The translations under genes and the position numbers were made by a program. The notes below the pieces were generated by a model. It saw only the letters and a program-made list of their open reading frames with translations, searched no databases and was not told where the DNA came from. From positions 2,587,445 through 2,651,444 of the forward strand of contig NZ_CP084028.1 in the NCBI RefSeq assembly GCF_020181595.1: 64,000 nucleotides of DNA. The letters are read 5' to 3'. Origin of the DNA: [Mycobacterium] vasticus (GTDB lineage: Bacteria > Actinomycetota > Actinomycetes > Mycobacteriales > Mycobacteriaceae). Position 1 is the first letter of the stretch, and the number at the start of each line of letters is the position of its first letter. Below are positions 57,111-64,000 of the stretch, one piece after another.

Positions 57111-57791
57111 ATGCCACCCCATTTCCTCGACGGTGCGCCGCACACCCATTCCGATCGGCCGAAACGGGTCCGCAAGCCCGGGGAACCGCTGCGCATCGGC
57201 GTGGGCGGTCCGGTCGGCTCCGGCAAGACCGCGCTGGTTGCGGCGCTGTGCCGACAGTTACGGGATGAGTTGTCACTGGCGGTGCTGACCAACGACATCT
57301 ACACCACCGAGGACGCCGACTTCTTGCGCAAGCACGCCGTGCTCCCCGACGACCGGATCTCGGCCGTGCAGACCGGCGGCTGCCCGCACACCGCGATCCG
57401 CGACGACATCACCGCGAATCTGGATGCCATCGACGATCTGACGGCCGCACACAGCGGGCTCGACCTGATTCTGGTCGAGTCCGGTGGCGACAATCTGACT
57501 GCGACGTTCTCCTCGGGGTTGATCGATGTGCAGATCTTCGTCATCGATGTGGCCGGCGGCGACAAGGTGCCGCGCAAGGGCGGTCCCGGCGTCACGTTCT
57601 CGGATCTGTTGGTGGTGAACAAGACCGACCTGGCACCGATGGTCGGCGCGGACCTGGGAGTGATGGCCCGCGACGCCGCGACGGTCCGCGACGGCCGGCC
57701 CACCGTGCTGCAGTCGCTGACGGAGGACCCGGCCGCCACCGAGGTCCTGGCCTGGGTCCGGGACCAGTTGCGCGAGCATTCGAACCTTTGA
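57111..57791 (+). CDS. ureG: Urease accessory GTPase UreG
   Basis: 226 residues. A His-bearing start ([19 protein letters not shown]) precedes the P-loop [13 protein letters not shown]. It has the metal-binding [13 protein letters not shown] (Cys-Pro-His), VESGGDNL and VVNKTDLAP. It delivers nickel using GTP. An AAAGGAG ribosome site lies 6 bases before the ATG. Its stop overlaps the ureD ATG by one base. Confidence 0.96.
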   Translation: MPPHFLDGAPHTHSDRPKRVRKPGEPLRIGVGGPVGSGKTALVAALCRQLRDELSLAVLTNDIYTTEDADFLRKHAVLPDDRISAVQTGGCPHTAIRDDITANLDAIDDLTAAHSGLDLILVESGGDNLTATFSSGLIDVQIFVIDVAGGDKVPRKGGPGVTFSDLLVVNKTDLAPMVGADLGVMARDAATVRDGRPTVLQSLTEDPAATEVLAWVRDQLREHSNL

Positions 57792-58435
57792 TGCATTCCC
57801 GCGTCACGGTGGTCGCCTGCCCGCACCGGCTGCCGCGCATCGAATTCGGTGGCGGTCTGGCGGCCCGCCGTACCGGAGCGGACACGGTGCACCTGGTGTC
57901 GGCGGCCGCCACTCCCCTGGGCGGCGACGTCATCGAGATCCGCCTGATCGTGGAGCCCGGTGCCCGGCTGACGCTGCGCAGCGCGGCCGCCACCGTGGTG
58001 CTGCCCGGTGCCACGACCCTGACCTCGCACGCGAATTGGCAGATCGAGGCGGCAGGCGAACTGTATGTCGATCTTGAGCCGACCATCGTCGCCGCCGATG
58101 CCCGGCATGCCAGTGTCACCACCGTGCACCTCGACGACCACGGATCGGTGCGCCTGCGGGAACGCGTACAGATCGGCAGAACCGGGGAGCGGCAGGGCTT
58201 CTGGTCGGGAACGCTGCGGGTGGACCGGAATCACCGGCCGCTGCTGCGCCACCGGATGGACCTCGGGGCGGGATCGCTGTCCGACGACGTGTTGCATGCA
58301 CCGCGCGCCACGATCAGCGAATTCCGTTATCCCGCGGCATGTTCGGATGCGGAATCCGATCCGCGCGCTACGCTGCTCGCACTGGCGGGCGGCGGAACCC
58401 TGAGCACCCGCCAGGATGAGCTGCTGACGACGTAG
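57791..58435 (+). CDS. ureD: Urease accessory protein UreD (UreH)
   Basis: 214 residues from ATG 57791. Beta-rich scaffold with SAAATPLGGDVIEIRLIVEPGARLTLRSAAATV, a UreD hallmark, and GAGSLSDDVLHAPRATISEFRYP later. It binds apo-urease and channels nickel with UreF and UreG. It ends the operon and converges with the flavin reductase gene. Confidence 0.93.
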   Translation: MHSRVTVVACPHRLPRIEFGGGLAARRTGADTVHLVSAAATPLGGDVIEIRLIVEPGARLTLRSAAATVVLPGATTLTSHANWQIEAAGELYVDLEPTIVAADARHASVTTVHLDDHGSVRLRERVQIGRTGERQGFWSGTLRVDRNHRPLLRHRMDLGAGSLSDDVLHAPRATISEFRYPAACSDAESDPRATLLALAGGGTLSTRQDELLTT

Positions 58436-58438
58436 TCC

Positions 58439-58466
58439 CCCGCGCCTCCCCCATCACCCCCGCGGG
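58439..58466. terminator. Weak hairpin between ureD and the flavin reductase gene
   Basis: CCCGCG and CGCGGG pair over 6 bases with a 16-base loop between convergent stops. Weak, no T tract. Confidence 0.25.
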
Positions 58467-59179
58467 TCCTTGGCGGTCGACCCCGACGGAGTCCAGTTCT
58501 CTGAATCCACCGGCGAGAAGGCCGACTCCTTGCCGTCGAGGCGTCGCGCACGTTGCGCGGTCAACACGGTCAGCGCATCTTCGGGCAGTGGCGTGGTGAA
58601 GATGTTGTCCACCGCGGTGTATTCCGCGGCGAGCCGGCCCACGGCACCCAGTGCGCCGGTGTCGATCCGGCCGCGAGGCAGGTACAGGTCGTCGCGCACA
58701 TGGATCTTCTGAACACGGCCCCACACGACATGGTCGGGCAGCGGAGGCATCGGAATGATGCGGTCGAGGACGCATTCGAACGAGATGGGGGCTTCGGCGA
58801 TGCGCGGCACGGATATCGTTTCACAGGGCGCCTTTGCGATACCTACCTCATCGAATTCGTCTGCCTCCCAGTGAAATTCATAAGCCGAGTCGTTGAGGAC
58901 ACCGACCTGGGCGACAGAGGCGATGTTGACGACGAACTCACCGGTGTCCCGAATGTTGATGAAGGTGTCTTTGAGTGTGACGCCGTCGGAGCGAGGCATC
59001 AGGGTGATGGACAGAACAGGGGGCTGCCGCCCGACGACGGTGAAGAAGGAGATCGGCGCGATGTTGCCCACCCCCGCCGCGGAGGAGGTGCTGACCCAGG
59101 CGATGGGCCGGGGCAGAACGCTGCCGATCAGCAGTTTGTAATTCGACGCGACGTCAAGCTCTGCGGGATCGATGATCAT
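58454..59179 (-). CDS. Flavin reductase-like (DIM6/NTAB) FMN-binding protein
   Basis: 241 residues from ATG 59179 with a GAGAGGA ribosome site. FMN-binding split barrel with YKLLIGSVLPRPIAWVST, ISFFTVVGRQPPVL, DTFINIRDTGEFVVNIAS and DHVVWGRVQKIHV. Members reduce or bind FMN and serve oxygenases or unknown reductions. It follows the TetR gene by 28 bases on the same strand, so the regulator probably controls both. Confidence 0.88.
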   Translation of the reverse strand: MIIDPAELDVASNYKLLIGSVLPRPIAWVSTSSAAGVGNIAPISFFTVVGRQPPVLSITLMPRSDGVTLKDTFINIRDTGEFVVNIASVAQVGVLNDSAYEFHWEADEFDEVGIAKAPCETISVPRIAEAPISFECVLDRIIPMPPLPDHVVWGRVQKIHVRDDLYLPRGRIDTGALGAVGRLAAEYTAVDNIFTTPLPEDALTVLTAQRARRLDGKESAFSPVDSENWTPSGSTAKDPRG

Positions 59180-59207
59180 GGTGTCCTCTCGTCCAGGGGA
59201 GGGATGC

Positions 59208-59774
59208 TCATTGGGCCAGCAGCGCCTCGGCCGCGGCCTCGGCCCAGGTCGCCGGTTCCGGTGAGGCCGAGATCGCGGCCGTCACCATCGCCCCCTCCGC
59301 GAGCAGTGCCAGTTGTCTGCCTACGTCGGCGGTGGCGCCGGCAGCGACCACCAGATCAGTGACATAGGACCGGAATTCGTCTTTGTGACGTTGGACGATC
59401 TCGACGATCTCCGGTGACGTGGCGCCGGATTCCCCGAACGCGTTGACGAACGCGCAGCCGCGGAATCCCGGCGTTTCGAACCAGCTTCGCAGCCACTGGA
59501 AGACGGCCAGAACCTGTCCGCGGGGGCCGGTGTCGTCGATGGATACGTGCGACTTGAGCGAGTCGAGCCAACGGTCGTTGCGGCGTTCCAGATAGGCGCA
59601 GACCAACGTCATCTTTGACGGGAACAGGCGATAGAGCCGACGCAGTGCCAGGCCCGAGGCGGATCGGACGTCGTCCATGCCGACTGCGTGGATGCCGCGT
59701 TCATAGAACAGCCGCTCCGCGGCGTCCAGGGCCTGGTCGCGAAGGAGGTCGACTTCCGCGTGCTCGAGAACCAT
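59208..59774 (-). CDS. TetR family regulator of the flavin reductase gene
   Basis: 188 residues from ATG 59774 (MVLEHAEVDLLRDQALDAAERLF). HTH at about 12-55, with GIHAVGMDDVRSASGLALRRLYRLFPSKMTLV, then a short TetR_C-type domain with GFRGCAFVNAFGESGA. An upstream GTG/ATG reading adds 23 residues but would run over the -10 element and operators. Two GAGAAC-n4-GTTCTC repeats flank the -10, one over the start codon, so autorepression together with the flavin reductase gene is very likely. Confidence 0.88.
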   Translation of the reverse strand: MVLEHAEVDLLRDQALDAAERLFYERGIHAVGMDDVRSASGLALRRLYRLFPSKMTLVCAYLERRNDRWLDSLKSHVSIDDTGPRGQVLAVFQWLRSWFETPGFRGCAFVNAFGESGATSPEIVEIVQRHKDEFRSYVTDLVVAAGATADVGRQLALLAEGAMVTAAISASPEPATWAEAAAEALLAQ

Positions 59775-59781
59775 CGTTCTC
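59766..59781. promoter_or_regulatory. Operator 1 of the TetR at 59208-59774
   Basis: Perfect inverted repeat GAGAAC-CATC-GTTCTC covering the ATG (59774-59772). Same arms as operator 2, 33 bases away start to start, about three helical turns. Confidence 0.75.
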
Positions 59782-59783
59782 AC

Positions 59784-59789
59784 ACGATA
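59784..59789 (-). promoter_or_regulatory. -10 element between the two operators
   Basis: TATCGT on the minus strand, 9 bases before ATG 59774, lying in the gap between the two inverted repeats. Confidence 0.5.
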
Positions 59790-59798
59790 GCACGCGAC

Positions 59799-59814
59799 GA
59801 GAACGTCGGTTCTC
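59799..59814. promoter_or_regulatory. Operator 2 of the TetR at 59208-59774
   Basis: Perfect inverted repeat GAGAAC-GTCG-GTTCTC lying over the expected -35 zone of the same promoter. Confidence 0.75.
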
Positions 59815-59870
59815 GCCGCGTGACGGCGCCGAACCGGGGGCATTGCCCCAGCGGGTTTCCGGCGGAAGCG

Positions 59871-61451
59871 TTACAGGTTGCCGGCGCCGAAGGCGTCCTG
59901 CGCCTCCTGGGCGTGTGCGACCTGCTGTGCGGAGTAGCCGATCAGCAATGAGATGGCGCCGACCAGCACCGCCACCGCCGCCACCCACAGCAAGCCGTAG
60001 GTGTAGCCGGCGTCCAGGGCGGCGACCTGGGTGGGGTTCATGGTCTTGACCGGCATGTTGGTGCCGCCCAAATACAGCGTGCGCGAGGTGATCACGGCCT
60101 GGATGACGGCCAGCACGATCGGGCCGCCCAGGTTCTGCAGCATCAGCGCGATCGCCGAGGTCGGGCCGATCTGGTCGAAGCCCACGCCGGCGATCGCCGA
60201 CAGCGTCAGCGGCACCACGATGACTCCCATGCCGAGCCCACCGAGCACGATCAGCGTCACGAAGTTCGGGAAGTACGGGATGTTCCGGTTGACGGTCGAG
60301 CCGTAGACCATCGCGCCCAGCACCACGATGCCGCCGGCGATCACCAGCACCCGCGGCGGGAACTTACTCACCAGCTGCGACGACACCGCCAGGCCGATGC
60401 CCAGCCCGATCACGAACGGGATGAAGCCCACCCCGGCGCGCAGCGCCGAGTAGCCCATCAGGTCCTGCACGTACAGGCCGATGGTCACGGTCACGGTGAA
60501 CAGCACACCGCCGGCCAAGAAGATGGCGGCGAAGGTGGCCAGCCGGTTGCGGTCGCGGAACAGACTGAACGGCACCACCGGGTTCTCCGCGGTGCGCTCC
60601 ACCACGGCGAAGGCCAGCAAAGCCACGACCGCCACCGCGCCGGAGCCGATGGTGATGGTCGAGATCCAGCCCTTCTCCGGGCCAATGGTGAACGCGAACA
60701 CCGCCGCCGTGCAGCCCATGGTCGCCAGCAGGGCGCCCGCGGCGTCGAGCTTCATCCGCTCCCGGTTGGTCTCGGTCAGCGCGGTACGGGCCAGGTAGAT
60801 CATCAGCAGCCCGATCGGCACGTTGACCGCGAACGCCAGTCGCCAGGAGACCTCGGTCAGCGCGCCGCCGACCACCAGGCCCATCACCGAGCCGACGGCG
60901 GTCATCGCGCCGAACACCGCGGTGGCGGCGTTGCGCGCCGGCCCCTTGGGGAACGTGGTCGCGATCAGGGCCAGGGCGGTCGGCGAGGCGATGGCCGCAC
61001 CGACGCCCTGCAGCAGCCTGGCGATCACCAGTGTCGGGGCGTCCCAGGCCGCCGCGCAGAGCACGGAGGCAATGGTGAACAGTGCAACCCCACTGATGAA
61101 GGTGCGCTTGCGGCCGATGGTGTCACCGAGCCGTCCGCCGAGCAGCATCAGCCCGCCGAAGGTCAGCACGTAGGCACTGATCACCCAGCCGCGGCCGGCG
61201 TCGGACAGACCCAGGTCGTCCTGGATTTTGGGAAGGGCGACGATGGCCACGGTGCTGTCCATGGTGGCGAGCAGCTGCATGCCACCGATGGCGATCACGG
61301 CGTAGATGAAACGGCGAGACGGCAGCAGCGATGCCACGAATCGGCTGGTCCGGCTCACAATATTTGCCTCGCTCCGGCCCGGCGGCACTGATTCGGCACC
61401 CTGTGCCTGCCACTGCGCGGTCGTTCGTCCTGCATCATCGAGAGCAGTCAT
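59871..61451 (-). CDS. efpA: Efflux pump EfpA (MFS, 14-helix drug:H+ antiporter family)
   Basis: 526 residues. A cytosolic N-tail of about 45 residues is followed by 14 predicted membrane helices. DHA2/QacA-type motifs are MQLLATMDSTVAIVALPKIQDDL, GRLGDTIGRKRTF and WRLAFAVNVPIGL. The C-terminal half has GVGFDQIGPTSAIALMLQNLGGP and RTLYLGGTN, specific to EfpA. M. tuberculosis EfpA is essential or near-essential, drug-induced, and linked to lipid export and isoniazid tolerance. It has a TAGGGT -10 element 8 bases before ATG 61451 and lies downstream of cysG on the same strand. Confidence 0.96.
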   Translation of the reverse strand: MTALDDAGRTTAQWQAQGAESVPPGRSEANIVSRTSRFVASLLPSRRFIYAVIAIGGMQLLATMDSTVAIVALPKIQDDLGLSDAGRGWVISAYVLTFGGLMLLGGRLGDTIGRKRTFISGVALFTIASVLCAAAWDAPTLVIARLLQGVGAAIASPTALALIATTFPKGPARNAATAVFGAMTAVGSVMGLVVGGALTEVSWRLAFAVNVPIGLLMIYLARTALTETNRERMKLDAAGALLATMGCTAAVFAFTIGPEKGWISTITIGSGAVAVVALLAFAVVERTAENPVVPFSLFRDRNRLATFAAIFLAGGVLFTVTVTIGLYVQDLMGYSALRAGVGFIPFVIGLGIGLAVSSQLVSKFPPRVLVIAGGIVVLGAMVYGSTVNRNIPYFPNFVTLIVLGGLGMGVIVVPLTLSAIAGVGFDQIGPTSAIALMLQNLGGPIVLAVIQAVITSRTLYLGGTNMPVKTMNPTQVAALDAGYTYGLLWVAAVAVLVGAISLLIGYSAQQVAHAQEAQDAFGAGNL

Positions 61452-61459
61452 AACGGGCT

Positions 61460-61465
61460 ACCCTA
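61460..61465 (-). promoter_or_regulatory. -10 element of efpA
   Basis: TAGGGT on the minus strand, 8 bases before ATG 61451, in an AT-richer 33-base gap after cysG. Confidence 0.5.
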
Positions 61466-61484
61466 CAGTAATATTAAGAGATGT

Positions 61485-62681
61485 TTAAACCCCAAAGCCC
61501 GCGACGGCGCCGATAACGACGATTGCAGGAGGTCGAATGCCCTCCGCACGGATTTTCTCGGGCGCGTCGGCCAGCGTGGCGTGCAGGGTGTGCTGGGCCG
61601 GGGTGGTGCCGTGTTGAACCACCAAAACGGGTGTATCCGCAGGTCGGCCGCCTTTTTGCAGAACCGCGCTGAACTGCTCGATGCGTTCGATGGCCATCAG
61701 CAGCACGATGGTTCCACGCATCGCGGCGAGCGCATCCCAATTGACTAACGATTCGGGGTCATCGGGCGCGACATGCCCGCTGACCACCACGAACTCGTGG
61801 TTTACCGCCCGGTGGGTGACCGGAACACCGGCCTGCGCCGGCACCGCTATGGCGCTGGTCACGCCGGGGACCACCGTCACCGGAATCCCGGCGTCCGTGC
61901 ACGCCAGCACCTCTTCATAGCCGCGGGCGAAGACGAACGGGTCCCCGCCCTTGAGCCGCACCACGAACTTGCCGGCCCGGGCGCGCTCGATCATCAGCGT
62001 GTTGATGGCGTCCTGGGCCATCGCACGCCCGTAGGGGATCTTGGCGGCGTCGATGACCTCGACGTGCGGAGGCAGCTCGGCCAGCAGCTCCGGCGGGGCG
62101 AGCCGGTCGGCCACCACGACGTCGGCGTGCACGAGCATGCGGCGGCCCCGCACCGTGATCAGTTCCGGGTCGCCGGGCCCGCCCCCCACCAGTGCCACCC
62201 CGCCGCGCACCACGTCGGAGGTCTCGGCGGTGATAGCGCCGGACTGCAGGGCTTCGCGGATCGCCGAGCGGATCGCCGCCGACCGACTGTGCTCGCCACC
62301 GGCAAGGACGCCGACCGACAGGCCGGAGTAGCCGAAGGTGGCCGGGGTGACCGCTGATCCCTCGACGGCCAGATCGGCACGCACACAGAAGATCCGGCAT
62401 CGCTCCGCCTCGGCGACGACGGCGGTGTTGACGTCGGCGTCGTCGGTGGCAGCAATCGCGTACCAGGCGTCGGCCAGATCACCGTCGCGGTAGCCGCGCG
62501 AGACCAGGGTGATGCCGGGCAGCGCTTCGACCGCCGGGGTGGCGCTGGGCGCGATCACCGTCACCTGGGCGCCGCTGTCGATCAGCAGTGGCAGCCGTCG
62601 TTGCGCGACGCTGCCGGCGCCCACCACGACAACCTTGCGGCCGGCCAGCCGCAGCCCGGCCAGATAGGGGTTCTCGGTCAC
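61485..62681 (-). CDS. cysG: Siroheme synthase CysG-like (precorrin-2 dehydrogenase + uroporphyrinogen-III C-methyltransferase)
   Basis: 398 residues in two parts. The N-terminal NAD-binding domain (about 1-155) has KVVVVGAGSVAQRRLPLL. The C-terminal SAM methyltransferase (about 160-398) has GVALVGGGPGDPELITVRG, VVADRL, LKGGDPFVFARGYEEV and VVPGVTSAIA. It makes precorrin-2 and then sirohydrochlorin, on the path to siroheme (sulfite and nitrite reductase) and cobalamin. In M. tuberculosis cobB, cobO and two further genes follow on the mqo side; here mqo ends 9 bases upstream. Confidence 0.94.
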   Translation of the reverse strand: MTENPYLAGLRLAGRKVVVVGAGSVAQRRLPLLIDSGAQVTVIAPSATPAVEALPGITLVSRGYRDGDLADAWYAIAATDDADVNTAVVAEAERCRIFCVRADLAVEGSAVTPATFGYSGLSVGVLAGGEHSRSAAIRSAIREALQSGAITAETSDVVRGGVALVGGGPGDPELITVRGRRMLVHADVVVADRLAPPELLAELPPHVEVIDAAKIPYGRAMAQDAINTLMIERARAGKFVVRLKGGDPFVFARGYEEVLACTDAGIPVTVVPGVTSAIAVPAQAGVPVTHRAVNHEFVVVSGHVAPDDPESLVNWDALAAMRGTIVLLMAIERIEQFSAVLQKGGRPADTPVLVVQHGTTPAQHTLHATLADAPEKIRAEGIRPPAIVVIGAVAGFGV

Positions 62682-62690
62682 CGGGTAACT

Positions 62691-64000
62691 CTAAAGCTCA
62701 AGCACCCGGCTACCCCACCGCCATACCTGCTCGAACAGCGCAGGCTCATCGGCCAGGCGCGTGCCCAGCGACGGAACCATCTCCCGCAGCGTCGGCGTCC
62801 AGTCCCCCATCCGGCCCGGAAAGCAGCGTCGCAGGACATCCAGCATGGCCGGCACCGCGGTTGACGCCCCGGGCGAGGCACCGAGCAATCCGGCGATGCT
62901 GCCGTCGTCGGCATGGATGATGGTGGTGTCGAATTCGAGCCGCCCGCCGCGGATGACCTGCACCCGCTGACCGGCCCGGACCGCCGACCAGTCCTGCTCC
63001 AGCGCGCCGGGAACGAACTCGCGCAGTTCTTGCGTGCGGGTCGCATGTGTGCGCCGAAGTTGGCCGATCAGGTAACCGACGAGCTCGCGCTCACCGAATC
63101 CGGCGCGCAGCAGCGACGTCACATTGCCGGGGCGGACCGATCTCGCCAGATCGCTGCGCCGGCCGTCTTTGAGGAATCTCGGCGACCAGCCCGCGAACGG
63201 GCCGAACAGCAGCCAATGTGCGCCGTCGACCGTCCGGGCGTCCAGATGCGGCGCCGTGGTAGACGGGGCACCCGGCGCCGGTGCGCCGTACACCTTGGCT
63301 CGGTGCCCGGCGGTGAGCTGCGGCGACCCGCTGCGCAGGAACACCCCGCCGATCGGGAATCCGCCGAACCCCTTTGCCTGCCCGATACCCGAGCGCTGCA
63401 ACAGGGGCAGCGTCGCGCCGCCGGCGCCGACAAAGACGAATTTCGCTGTGATTCTTGTGCTTTGACCGGTTCGACGATCCCCGATATTCAGTTCCCAGCG
63501 GCCGTCCGGTGCCTGGGAGATGGTATGCACCTGGTGACCGAACAGCACCGTCGTACCGTTCCGTTCCCCGTAGCCGATCAGGTGCTGGGCCAGGGCGCCG
63601 AAGTCGACGTCGGTTCCGTGCGGCGCCCAATCCAGCGCCACCGGCACAGCGGGGTCGCGGCCCGCCGCCATCAGCGGCAGTCGCGCGGCGAACTCGGCGA
63701 AGTCGGTGATGAACTCCGCTCCGGCGAACAACGGGTGATCGGCCAGTGCGTCGTGGCGCCGCCGCAGGTAGTCCACGCCGTGCGCTCCATGGACGAAGCT
63801 CACGTGCGGAATCGGGTGTACGAAGTCGCGCGGTCGCTCGATCATGCCGTGTTGCACCGCATACGCCCAGAACTGGCGGGTGACCTGGAACTGCTCGTTG
63901 ACGCGCACCGCCTTGGCGACGTCGATCGAGCCGTCGGGCCGCTGCGGCGTGTAGAACAGCTCGCACAGGCCGGCATGACCCGTGCCGGCGTTGTTCCACG
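62691..64000 (-). CDS. mqo: Malate:quinone oxidoreductase, 3' part only
   Basis: About 436 C-terminal residues; the 5' end is beyond the right edge. The visible part begins [19 protein letters not shown], followed by [47 protein letters not shown] and [19 protein letters not shown], all characteristic of Mqo. This membrane-bound FAD enzyme oxidises malate to oxaloacetate and passes electrons to menaquinone. The stop lies 9 bases before the cysG start, so the two may be cotranscribed. Confidence 0.95.
   Translation of the reverse strand, partial: WNNAGTGHAGLCELFYTPQRPDGSIDVAKAVRVNEQFQVTRQFWAYAVQHGMIERPRDFVHPIPHVSFVHGAHGVDYLRRRHDALADHPLFAGAEFITDFAEFAARLPLMAAGRDPAVPVALDWAPHGTDVDFGALAQHLIGYGERNGTTVLFGHQVHTISQAPDGRWELNIGDRRTGQSTRITAKFVFVGAGGATLPLLQRSGIGQAKGFGGFPIGGVFLRSGSPQLTAGHRAKVYGAPAPGAPSTTAPHLDARTVDGAHWLLFGPFAGWSPRFLKDGRRSDLARSVRPGNVTSLLRAGFGERELVGYLIGQLRRTHATRTQELREFVPGALEQDWSAVRAGQRVQVIRGGRLEFDTTIIHADDGSIAGLLGASPGASTAVPAMLDVLRRCFPGRMGDWTPTLREMVPSLGTRLADEPALFEQVWRWGSRVLEL

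Overview
The window is high-GC DNA from a mycobacterium, most likely a Mycolicibacterium-like species and not the tuberculosis complex. The evidence is gene content (PptT/PptH, EfpA, CDGP-domain secreted protein, 13E12-type DUF222/HNH gene, PknH-type lipoprotein, Ltp1, FadE21, Mqo) and gene order. From dapB to mqo the order follows the M. tuberculosis segment dapB ... pepR-gpsI-rpsO-ribF-sirR-fadE21-ltp1-truB-pptT-pptH ... dinF-nrnA-rbfA-infB-ylxR-nusA-rimP ... proS-efpA-cysG ... mqo, as I recall it. Several blocks are replaced or missing.

Layout. (1) 1-10857, all minus: acyl-CoA synthetase, single-chain biotin-dependent carboxylase, RmuC, then a tightly overlapped TetR-SDR-acyl-CoA dehydrogenase-SDR-kinase-MFS operon. 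The kinase and dehydrogenase together look like a split version of the ACAD10/ACAD11 (LvaA/LvaC) 4-hydroxyacyl-CoA pathway. (2) 10871-16367: small membrane, VOC and secreted proteins, a broken 13E12-type gene, and dapB with two followers. (3) 16390-21227: TetR, a putative di-iron protein, alpha/beta hydrolase and ferredoxin-type reductase operon, then a lipoprotein and an SRPBCC protein. (4) 21235-28130: nitronate monooxygenase, PepR, PNPase, S15, RibF and the DtxR-type regulator SirR. (5) 28134-35967: a second putative di-iron protein, an AraC regulator, and a TetR-controlled FadE21-SDR-MaoC-SRPBCC-Ltp1 beta-oxidation-like operon. (6) 36017-40853: TruB, PptT/PptH, a secreted DUF3558-like protein and a CocE-type hydrolase. 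(7) 40850-43229: a frameshifted DUF1802 gene and a frameshifted secreted protein built of three ~175-180-residue repeats, separated by a 20-bp perfect hairpin. (8) 43504-54050: the nusA-infB translation operon, DinF, NrnA and ProS. (9) 54117-58435: a complete urease operon (ureABCFGD) whose ureC carries an in-frame TAG. (10) 58454-64000: flavin reductase and its TetR with two identical-arm operators, EfpA, CysG, and the 3' part of Mqo.

Regulation. Many genes have a TANNNT -10 element 6-8 bases before the start codon, the arrangement of leaderless mycobacterial transcripts; this fixes several starts. The neatest case is ribF/sirR, where two divergent -10 elements overlap by two bases. Four genes look disrupted: the DUF222 gene (internal deletion plus frameshift), the DUF1802 gene (-1), the triple-repeat protein (-1) and ureC (amber). 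Sequencing error cannot be excluded for the last three. No tRNA, rRNA, CRISPR array, insertion sequence or prophage was seen.
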